NCBI GenBank assembly: GCA_020431405.1
Contig: JAGQIK010000356.1
Span: 1 to 38,235, forward strand
DNA length: 38,235 nt
Origin: Myxococcales bacterium
GTDB lineage: Bacteria > Myxococcota_A > Polyangia > GCA-2747355
Reading direction: 5' to 3'
Position 1 is the first letter of the stretch; each line of letters opens with the position of its first letter. The position numbers and the translations under genes were made by a program. Positions 25,036-33,700 of the stretch are shown in pieces. The notes beneath the pieces were generated by a model, which saw only the letters and a list, made by a program, of their open reading frames with translations, had not been told where the DNA came from and ran no database searches.

Positions 25036-28000
25036 ATGCTGTCTCTCTCCGGCTTCGAGATCGAGCGCCCGATCTATCTGGGCGACCAAACGGCCGTCTA
25101 TCGCGCGCGCCGCAAGCGCGACGACGCCCGCGTGGTGCTCAAGACGTCGGTCAGCGAGCAGCCGAGCGCGCAGCAGGTCGCGCGCCTGGTGGCCGAGTTC
25201 GAGATCGGCCGCCGCGTCGAACACCCGGCGCTGGTGCGCATGCTCGAGCTGGTGCGCAGCGGCCACCGCCCGCTGTTGGTGCTCGAAGACTTCGACGGCG
25301 TCGAGCTCGGCGCATCGCTCGCCGGTGGCGAGCCGCTGGCGCTCGATCGCTTCTTCGCCTGGGCCGAGCGCCTCGCCGCCGCCATCGCGGCGCTGCACGC
25401 ACACCGCGTGGTCCATCGCGACATCAACCCGAGCAACATCCTGCGCGACCCCAGCGACGACAGCGTCAAGCTCGCCGATCTGTCCATCGCCTCGGTGCTC
25501 GAGCGCGAGCTGTCGCGCGCGCGCCGGCCCGATCAGATCGAGGGCACGCTGCGCTACATCTCACCCGAGCAGACCGGCCGCATCAACCGCTCCATCGACT
25601 ACCGCACCGACTTCTACTCGCTCGGCGCCACCTTCTACGAGCTGCTCGCCGGCCGCGCTCCCTTCGGCGCCGACGACCCGCTCGAGCTCGTGCACGCGCA
25701 CATCGCGCGCAAGCCGCCGCCGCTGGCCTCGCTGCGGCCCGACCTGCCGCCCAGCGTCTGCGCCATCGTCGACAAGCTGCTCGCCAAGGCGCCCGAGGCG
25801 CGCTACCAGAGCGCCTCCGGTCTGCTCGCCGACCTCGTGCGCGCGCGCGAGCGCCTCGCCGCCGGCGACGGCTCGGCCTTCGAGCTCGGCGACGACGACG
25901 TGCAGCGCTTCGCCATCCCCGAGCGCATCTACGGGCGCGACGGCGAGACGGCGCGCCTGATGCTCGCCCTCGAGCGCGCCGCGGCCGGCGGGCGGCAGCT
26001 GTCGCTGGTCGCCGGCGACTCGGGCATCGGCAAGTCGGCGCTCGTCGCCGAGATCGCCACCGTCGCCTCGGAGCACGGCGCGCTGTGGGCCAGCGGCAAG
26101 TTCGACCAGCTGCAGCGCGACATTCCCTACGCCGCGCCGCTCGACGCCCTCGGCGATCTGCTCGGCCAGCTGCTGACGCTGCCCGAGCGCGAGCTGGCGG
26201 CGTGGCGCGAGCGGCTCGAGTCGGCGCTCGAGGGCGAGGCGGGGCCGCTGCTCGACGCGCTGCCGCGCCTGTCGCTTCTGCTCGGACCACAGAGCGCGTT
26301 CGAGCCGCTGCCGCCCGCCGAGTCAGAGCGCCGCTTCGCGCGCCTGATGCGCGGCCTCGTGCGCGCGCTGGCCGGCGCCGAGCACCCGCTGGTGTTGGTG
26401 CTCGACGATCTGCAGTGGGCCGACGCCGCCTCGTTGACGCTGCTCGAGCGCCTGCTCGGCGATGACGCGCTGGCGCACCTGCTCGTCATCGGCACCTACC
26501 GCTCCGACGAGGTCGGCCCCACGCACCCGCTGTCGCTGTGCCGCGAGAGCCTCGCACGCGCCGGCGTGACGGCCGACGAGATCGCGCTCGGCCCCATCGG
26601 CGAGCACGACATCGCGGCGCTGCTCGGTGACGCCATGCGCTGCCCGCTCGAGGCTACGCGGCCGCTGGCGGCGTTGATCTGGCGCAAGAGCGTCGGCAAT
26701 CCGTTCTTCGTCGAGCAGCTCATCGGCGAGCTCTATCGTCGCGGCCTGCTCGAGCTCGACGAGGCCGCGCGCGCCTGGCGCTGCGACATCCGCGCCATCG
26801 AGCAGCTCGGCATCGCCGACGATGTCGCCGAGCTTTTGCTCGAGCGCATGAAGCGCCTCGACGCGCGCACCAAGGAGCTGCTCGAGCTGGGCGCGTGCAT
26901 CGGCGCGCGCTTCGACCTGCGCACGCTGTCGGTGATCGCCAACGATGATCCGCTGAGGACCCGTGCAGCAATAGGTTGGTCAATTGAGGGCGTCGAGGCG
27001 CCCGCCTGGCAAGGCGCGAGGAGGAGCCATACTGGTGCGTACGGCGACGACGAGCAACGCAGGCAGGCGGGATGGATCGGCGCCGTCAATGAGCAAGCTA
27101 TTGCTGCGCGGGTCCCTTCCATCGCGCGCGCGCTGCGCCCCGCCGTCGACGCCGGGATCTTGCGGCCGCTCGGCAGCGGTTACTCGCGGCTGGTAGCGCG
27201 CGGCGAGGCGATGCAGCCGGACGTCGACCTCGAGCGCGAGAGCGCCGCCGACGCCAACGCCGTGCTGCTCGAGCTAACCCACGACCGCTTCCAGCAGGCC
27301 GCCTACGAGAGCATCCCCGAGGAGCGCCGCGCGGCGCTGCACCTCGAGCTGGCGCGCCTGCTCGATGGCTCGGGCGCCGTCGACAGCGACGACGACGCGC
27401 TGTTCGCCGTCACCGCGCAGTACAACGACGGCATCACGCTCGTGCGCGACGAGCACGAGCGCGCGCGCGTCGCCGAGCTGAACCGCCTCGCCGGCGAGCG
27501 CGCCAAGCGCTCCGCCGCCTGGGATACAGCGCGCCGTCACTTGCTGATCGCCATCGGTCTTCTGCCCGCCACCCGCTGGAGCACCGAGGACGAGCAAAGC
27601 TACGAGCGCGTCTTCGAGCTCTGCATGTCGCTCTACGACTGCCTGATGGCCACGGCACGCAACGACGAGGCCGAGGCGCTGGCGCACACGCTGCTCGACA
27701 ACGCGCGCTCGCTGGTGCACCGCGCGCGTGCGCTGTCGCCGTTCATCATCACGCTCTGCAACCAAAAGCGCCCCGAGGAGGCGCTGCAGCTGGGCACCGC
27801 GATGCTCGACGAGCTCGGCATCGACCTCGGCGCCGCAGACATCGACGCGGCGCTCTCGCGCGAGCGCGAGCACATCCGCGCGCTGATCGGCGAGCGCGAT
27901 GTCTCGACGCTCGCTTCGCTCGAGGAGCTGCCGCGCACGCACGACCCGCGCGTGCTGGCCACGGTGGACCTCTTGCGCAACATGGTCGCGCCGACCTACA

Positions 28001-30603
28001 TGCGCGATCGCGAGCGCGCCCCGCTCTCGGTGGCGCTCACCGTGCGCCAGATCCTGCAGCATGGCCGCTCGCCATTCGCCGGGCTGGCCTTCGCGGGATA
28101 CAGCCACATCTGCGCCCACGACTTCGGCGAGTACCGCTTCGGCTACCAGCTGGCGCAGCTCGGCAAGCGGCTCGCCGACGAGGAAGGCGTGGTGCGCTGC
28201 TCGGCGCACTTCAACGCCACGGCGCTGTGCGAGTGGGTCGTCGATCCGCTCTCGCTGGTGGCCGAGCGGCTGCGCCGCGTCTTTCGTATCGGCGTCGAAG
28301 GCGGCGAGACGATCTTTGCCAGCCTCTGCGCCAGCGCGCTCAGCTCGCACGCCTTCGCCAGCGGCGCGCCGATGCAGCCGCTGCGCGAGGAGAACGGGCC
28401 GCTGCTCGAGTACATCGTGCGCTACATGGGCGACATCGGCGTGCGCGAGATCGATCTGACCAACCGCGCCATCGCCGCGCTGCGCGGTGAGACGCCCTGG
28501 CGCAGCGCCTTGTTCGAAAGCGATGCCGAGGAGCAGCGCGCGCTCGAGACGATGCAGCTCAGAAACGCCGAAGGCGTGATGTGGTACCGCCTGCTCGCCG
28601 CGCGCCTGGCGCTGCTTTTCGGCGACCACGAGCGCGCCGCCGAGATGGCGCACGCCGGACGGCAGATCCGGCGCGTGGGCTTCGCGCACTATTCGCTCTA
28701 CGCGCTGATCATCGTCGAAGCGCTGGCGCGCGCGCGTCAGGCGCCGGGGCTCGGCGCAGCGCCGGGCGGCATCGCCGTGCTCGACGAGGCGATCACGGCC
28801 ACGCAGGCGCTCGACGACGCCGGCGGCGGGCTCAACTACCGTCATGACCTGCTGCTGCTGCGCGCCGAGGCCGAGCGGCTGCGCGGCGACTTCGGCGAGG
28901 CGGCGACGCTCTACCAGCAGAGCATCGACGCCGCCAACGCCCTCGGCCAGAACGACGCCGAAGGCCTCGCCGCGCAGTGCTGCGGCGAGCTCTACGCCGA
29001 GCTCGGCCTGGCGGCCGTGGCGGAGCTCTACTATCGGCGCGCGCGCTACGCCTACGAGCGCTGGGGTGCGCTCGCGCTGGTAGCGCGCCTCGACGCGCGG
29101 CTGCCCAGCGAGGCCTCGGCCGCGACGAGCGCCCACGTCGCCGCGCGGCGGCGGCTTAGCACCGAGGTCACGCGCACGAGCCTCGTCGACACCGCCACCG
29201 AGCTCGACATGGCCGCCATCAGCAAGGCGTCGCAGGCGATCTCGAGCGAGGTGCGCCTTGACGGGCTGCTGCGGCGGCTGCTCGCCATCGCGCTGCAGGG
29301 CGCCGGCGCCGAGCGCGCCGTGCTCGTGCTGTCGCGCGGCGACGAGCAGATGGTGGTGGCCGCCTCGAGCGACGACGCGCAGCCGCGCACGCTCGACGCC
29401 GCGCCGCTGCTCGCGCAGAGCGACGAGCTTTCGGCCGGCGTGGTCAACTACGTGGCGCGCACGCGCGAGGCGCTGGTGCTCGAAGATCCGGCGCTGCGCG
29501 GCATGTTCCGGGCCGACCCCTACATCAAGCAGCACGCGCCGCGCTCGGTGCTGGCCACGCCGCTGATCAACGCGTCGATGCCGCGCGAGAGCCAGCTCGC
29601 CGGCGTGCTGTACCTCGAAAACGAGCAGACCAGCGCGTTCAGCGAGGCACGCTTGCAGACGGTGCAGCTGCTCGCCGCGCAGGCGGCGATCTCGCTCACC
29701 AACGCGCGGCTCTACGCCGAGCTGGAGGAGAGCAACCGCACGCTCGAGCGCAAGGTCGCCGAGCGCACGCGCGACCTGGCGCTCAAGAACGAGGCGCTCG
29801 AGGCGAGCCTGGCGCAGGTCGAGGAGATGCAGGGGCAGCTGCTGTTGAGCGAGAAGATGGCGAGCCTCGGCAACCTGGTGGCCGGCGTGGCGCACGAGAT
29901 CAACACGCCCATCGGCGCGGTGATCACCTCCGCCGACACCTCCCAGCGCGCGCTCGACAAGCTGCAGGGGCGCGTCGACGAGGCGGCCACGCTCGACGAG
30001 CTGCGCACCCGCCGCGCGGCGCCGCGCTTGATCGCGCTCTTGCGCGATAACCAGCGCGTGATCCTCGACGCCGGCCAGCGGGTCGACGCGATCGTGCGCA
30101 ACCTGCGCAGCTTCGCGCGGCTCGACGAGGCCGAGTGCAAGCCAGTGGATCTACACGAAGGTTTCGACAGCACGGTCGAGCTGGCGCGCCACCGGCTGAG
30201 CGAGCGCGTGACGCTCGAGCGCGACTACGGCGAGCTCCCGCGCGTCAACTGCCGTCCCAATCAGATCAACCAGGTGCTGATGAATCTGCTGCTCAACGGC
30301 ATCGACGCCATCGAGCGCGAGCCGGGACGCACCGGCAGCGTGCGGATCCGAACCTGGCGCGTCGACGAGGATCGCGTGGCGGTTAGCGTGGGTGATGACG
30401 GCGTCGGGATCCCCGATGAAAACCGCCGCCGCATCTTCGAACCCGGCTTTTCGACCAAGGGCGGGCTAGGCGTCGGCACCGGCCTCGGCTTGCCGACCTG
30501 CCTCAGCATTATCCGAAACCATGGCGGTACGTTAGCGGTGCAGAGCGCCGTCGGCAGCGGCAGCACAGTGACCTTCGAGCTGCCGATCTCGGGGCCGGTG
30601 TAG
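25036..30603 (+). CDS. Trifunctional Ser/Thr kinase / ATPase / sensor histidine kinase
   Basis: A 1855-residue cytosolic signalling protein. Order: a Ser/Thr kinase (residues about 8-265; Lys in VVLKT, VVHRDINPSN, then ADLSIAS where DFG is usual, YISPEQTG); an AAA_16-type ATPase (Walker A GDSGIGKS near 327, Walker B LVLDDLQWAD near 450); a 53-residue insert from a palindromic DNA element (about 641-694); a long helical TPR-like region to about 1390; a GAF domain (about 1401-1560); a coiled coil (ELEESNRTLERKVAERTRDL); and a histidine kinase with H-box GVAHEINTP near 1615, N-box MNLLLNGIDAIE, DDGVGIPDENRRRIFEPGFSTK and GTGLGL. This layout is known in cyanobacteria and myxobacteria. No receiver domain, so a separate response regulator is expected. 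ATG at 25036. Confidence 0.95.
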   Translation: MLSLSGFEIERPIYLGDQTAVYRARRKRDDARVVLKTSVSEQPSAQQVARLVAEFEIGRRVEHPALVRMLELVRSGHRPLLVLEDFDGVELGASLAGGEPLALDRFFAWAERLAAAIAALHAHRVVHRDINPSNILRDPSDDSVKLADLSIASVLERELSRARRPDQIEGTLRYISPEQTGRINRSIDYRTDFYSLGATFYELLAGRAPFGADDPLELVHAHIARKPPPLASLRPDLPPSVCAIVDKLLAKAPEARYQSASGLLADLVRARERLAAGDGSAFELGDDDVQRFAIPERIYGRDGETARLMLALERAAAGGRQLSLVAGDSGIGKSALVAEIATVASEHGALWASGKFDQLQRDIPYAAPLDALGDLLGQLLTLPERELAAWRERLESALEGEAGPLLDALPRLSLLLGPQSAFEPLPPAESERRFARLMRGLVRALAGAEHPLVLVLDDLQWADAASLTLLERLLGDDALAHLLVIGTYRSDEVGPTHPLSLCRESLARAGVTADEIALGPIGEHDIAALLGDAMRCPLEATRPLAALIWRKSVGNPFFVEQLIGELYRRGLLELDEAARAWRCDIRAIEQLGIADDVAELLLERMKRLDARTKELLELGACIGARFDLRTLSVIANDDPLRTRAAIGWSIEGVEAPAWQGARRSHTGAYGDDEQRRQAGWIGAVNEQAIAARVPSIARALRPAVDAGILRPLGSGYSRLVARGEAMQPDVDLERESAADANAVLLELTHDRFQQAAYESIPEERRAALHLELARLLDGSGAVDSDDDALFAVTAQYNDGITLVRDEHERARVAELNRLAGERAKRSAAWDTARRHLLIAIGLLPATRWSTEDEQSYERVFELCMSLYDCLMATARNDEAEALAHTLLDNARSLVHRARALSPFIITLCNQKRPEEALQLGTAMLDELGIDLGAADIDAALSREREHIRALIGERDVSTLASLEELPRTHDPRVLATVDLLRNMVAPTYMRDRERAPLSVALTVRQILQHGRSPFAGLAFAGYSHICAHDFGEYRFGYQLAQLGKRLADEEGVVRCSAHFNATALCEWVVDPLSLVAERLRRVFRIGVEGGETIFASLCASALSSHAFASGAPMQPLREENGPLLEYIVRYMGDIGVREIDLTNRAIAALRGETPWRSALFESDAEEQRALETMQLRNAEGVMWYRLLAARLALLFGDHERAAEMAHAGRQIRRVGFAHYSLYALIIVEALARARQAPGLGAAPGGIAVLDEAITATQALDDAGGGLNYRHDLLLLRAEAERLRGDFGEAATLYQQSIDAANALGQNDAEGLAAQCCGELYAELGLAAVAELYYRRARYAYERWGALALVARLDARLPSEASAATSAHVAARRRLSTEVTRTSLVDTATELDMAAISKASQAISSEVRLDGLLRRLLAIALQGAGAERAVLVLSRGDEQMVVAASSDDAQPRTLDAAPLLAQSDELSAGVVNYVARTREALVLEDPALRGMFRADPYIKQHAPRSVLATPLINASMPRESQLAGVLYLENEQTSAFSEARLQTVQLLAAQAAISLTNARLYAELEESNRTLERKVAERTRDLALKNEALEASLAQVEEMQGQLLLSEKMASLGNLVAGVAHEINTPIGAVITSADTSQRALDKLQGRVDEAATLDELRTRRAAPRLIALLRDNQRVILDAGQRVDAIVRNLRSFARLDEAECKPVDLHEGFDSTVELARHRLSERVTLERDYGELPRVNCRPNQINQVLMNLLLNGIDAIEREPGRTGSVRIRTWRVDEDRVAVSVGDDGVGIPDENRRRIFEPGFSTKGGLGVGTGLGLPTCLSIIRNHGGTLAVQSAVGSGSTVTFELPISGPV
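26957..27115. mobile_element. 159-bp near-palindromic MITE-like element, in frame inside the kinase gene
   Basis: The ends GGACCCGTGCAGCAATAG (26957-26974) and CTATTGCTGCGCGGGTCC (27098-27115) are inverted repeats with one mismatch. Weaker pairing continues inward (GTTGGTCAATTGA with TCAATGAGCAAG; CCCGCCTGGC with GGCAGGCGGG), so most of the element can fold back. It is 159 bp, 53 codons, with no stop in the reading frame used. Base composition and codon choice are unlike the flanks. Removing it joins NDDPL to IARALRPAVDAG with little disturbance. No target duplication is obvious. Confidence 0.8.
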
Positions 30604-30617
30604 GCCCTCGGCACGCG

Positions 30618-30646
30618 TTGACAGTCGCTGCGCTGGCTCCGACAAT
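30618..30646 (+). promoter_or_regulatory. Sigma-70-type promoter for the giant TPR gene
   Basis: TTGACA, 17-bp spacer, GACAAT. The -35 box is perfect and the -10 box matches four of six. Predicted start near 30653 leaves a leader of about 100 bases that contains the inverted pair CCTCGG/CCGAGG. Confidence 0.6.
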
Positions 30647-30751
30647 CGTCCCTTCCATCGACGCCAACCCCGCTGCAGTTGTGGATCCTCGGTCGACGCG
30701 CGCACTGCGCCGAGCCGAGGGGCGTCTGTGCACTTGCGCAGGAAGATCCCA

Positions 30752-33700
30752 ATGAGCGAGACCCCGCCTCCGACGCCCCACGACGACCAGACGATGCAGC
30801 TCGACGACCAGGACGTCGAATTCGAGGCGGCGGACGAGTCCGAGGCGCGCGACGACGATACGCTGCTCGAGGCCGAGCCGGAGGAGGCGCCGGACGACCT
30901 GTTCCTCGAGGCCGACGAGCCGCCGCCGCGCCGGCGGGGCGACGCCTCCGACGAGAGCTTCGCCGTCTCGGACCAGATGGCTGCCGCCATCGCGCCTGCC
31001 GGCTCGCAGATGTCTTCCTCGATCGACCCTGCCGCCGCGCAGGCGCGCCAGTTCTTCGTCGACGAGGCCAACGCGCTGGCCACGCGCCAGCCCGAGCGCG
31101 CGGCGCTGATGTGGCTCGAAGCTGCCGAGGTTGCGGCCAACAGCCGCGCGGCCAGCACCGTCGACGACCTCGACGCGGCGCTGGAGCTTCGCGGCGAGTC
31201 GAGCTGGCTGCTGCCGCGGGCGCGCCGGCTGCTGATGCGTCTCGGCGAGTTCGAGCGCGCGCTCAAGCTCGGCACCCGCGAGGTCAAGCTCGGCGGCGAC
31301 ACCGCCACGCGCGCCGCCGTGCTCGCCGAGGCGGCGGCCGTGGTGCACTTCGCCCTCGGCGAGACGCCGACGGCGCTCAAGCTCGCCGACAACGCGCTGC
31401 GGCTGACGCCGCGCAACGTGCTGGCGCTGTCGATGGCCGTGATGCTGCGCCGCGACCAGCAGGCGCACGCTCAGACCGCTGCCGGGCTCGAGGCGCTCGC
31501 CGAGTGCCTCACCGATCCCGCCGAGCGCGCCATGTGCCTCTACGGCGCGGGCACGCTGCACGAGATGCGCCTCGGCAGCAACGAAGCGGCGCGCGCGGCG
31601 TACGTGCGCGCCTCCGAAGCCGACCCGCAGAATGTGCCCGTGATGCTGGCGCTGTGCGAAGTGCATCGCGCTACCGAGAGCTGGCCTGCGCTCGGGCGCG
31701 CGCTCGAGCACCTGGCCGGCCTCGTCGAGGACGCCGCCTACAAGGGGCGCCTGCTGCGCCTTGCTGGGACGCTCTATCTCGACGTGTGCGACGACCTCGA
31801 GTCGGCGGCACGCGCTCTGGGCCGCGCCGCGCGCGCGCTGCCCGACGACATCGGTGTGCTGTCGCTGCTGGCGCACACGCAGGAGGCGCGCGGGCGCCAG
31901 CGTGACGCCGTGCAGGCGCTGCGTCAGCTGCTCGAGCTGACCGCCGACAAGGAGGGACGCGCGGCGCTGCTGGCTCAGGTCGCGGCGCTCCACGTCGAGC
32001 TTCACGAGCTCGAGCCGGCCGTCGGCGCCTATCGCGAGGCGCTCGCCGAGGTGCCCGGCTACCTGCCCGCGCTGCAGGCGCTGGGGCGCATCTATCGCCA
32101 GCGCGGCGACTACGAGAGCCTGGTGGCGATCTCGCAGCCCGAGACCGAGGGGCTGTTGCCCGCCGAGGCGCGCGCCGTGCGCTGCCTCGATCTCGCCGAC
32201 GTGCTCAGCACGCGCCTCGAGCGCCCCGACGACGCCGTCGGCATGTACCGCCGCGCCATCGAGCTGTCGCCCGACCTGCACGTCAGCTACTGGGCGCTGG
32301 CACGCCTGCTCACGCGCATGGGCTGGCACGAGGAGCTCTCGGCGCTGCTCAGCGAGCAGGCCGAGGTGGCGAAGGACCCCGAGGCGCGCGCGCACTTGCT
32401 GCTGCGGCGCGCTCGCATCGAGTCGTCGCAGCTCGGCCGCCCAGAGCGCGCGCTCGAGACGCTGATGCAGCTCGGCGACCTGTCGCTGCGCGCGGCGACC
32501 TTCGAGCGCATGGAGCTCTACGAGCAGATGGGCCGCTTCGCCGAGCTGGTGGAGCTCTTGCTGGCGCGCGCGGAGGTGACCACCGACACGCGCGAGGCCG
32601 AGGCCTGCCGCGTGCAGGCGGCATTGCTGCTCGAGCACGAGCTCGAAGAGCACGAGCGCGCGCTGGCGATCTATCGCCAGGTGCTCGAGGCCAACAGCAA
32701 GAGCCACAGCGCGCTGCACGGCACCGGACGCATCCTGCATCGGCTTTCGCGCTGGAACGAGCTGGTGCGGCTGCACCACCACGAGCTGACCACCGAGCCT
32801 GATCGCCCCGACGCCGCCGTGCTGCTGTGCCGCGTGGGCCGCATCCTCGACGCCGAGCTCGGCAACGCCAGCGCGGCCATCGGCGCCTACGCCAAGGCGC
32901 TCAAGAGCGATCCGGCCTACTCGCCGGCGCTGTCGGCGGTGGACCGGCTGGCGCGCGGACAGAAGCGCTGGGATGACCTGGTGCAGGTGCTCGAGCGCTA
33001 CGCCGAGGCGCGCGGCCAGAGCCGCGAGGCGGCCACGGCGCTGGCGCGCGCTGGCGAGATCGCCGGCTGGGTGCTCGGCGACCTCGAGCGCGGCGTCAAG
33101 CTCGACGAGCGCGCGTCGGAGCTCGACCCGGGCGCGCGCGCGCCGCTCGAGGGGCTCTTGCAGATGCGGCTGCGCCAGCAGCGCTACACCGACGCCGCGA
33201 TCGTGCTCCAGGAGCTCTGCGATCGCGCCGAGAGCGATGAAGAGCGCGCGGCGCTCGGACTGTCGTTGGCGCGGCTGTCGGAGCTGCGGCTCGACGAGAC
33301 ACCGGACCTCGAGCGCTACAGCCTCGCCGGCGACGGACCGTTCGGCCGCAGCCTGCGCGAGGAGCTGCTGCGCGTGCATCGCCGGCTGTCGTCGCCGCGA
33401 GCGCGCTCGCTGTTGTTCGAGCTGGGGCGGCAGACGTCGGACGCACGGCTGGGCGCCGCCTATCTGTTGCAAGCGGCGCACGAGGTGGAGTTCTCGCGCC
33501 AGACCGATCTCGACGATGACCTGCTCGCCGCGGCGATGCAGGCCTACGAGCGGCAGCCCGAAGACCCCGCCGTGCTGTGGTGTCTCGAGCGCCAGCTGGT
33601 ACGCAGCGGGCGCTGGGGCGAGCTGGCGGCGCTGCACGAGCACGAGGCGCGCCTCGAGCTCGATCGCTCGCTGCGCGTGCAGGCGCTGGCGCGCGCGGCC

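Noticed and set aside
27274-29895. 873-codon minus-strand frame opposite the giant kinase
   Set aside because: Composition is Arg/Ala/Val/Glu-rich antisense of a clearly homologous gene; no domain recognised.
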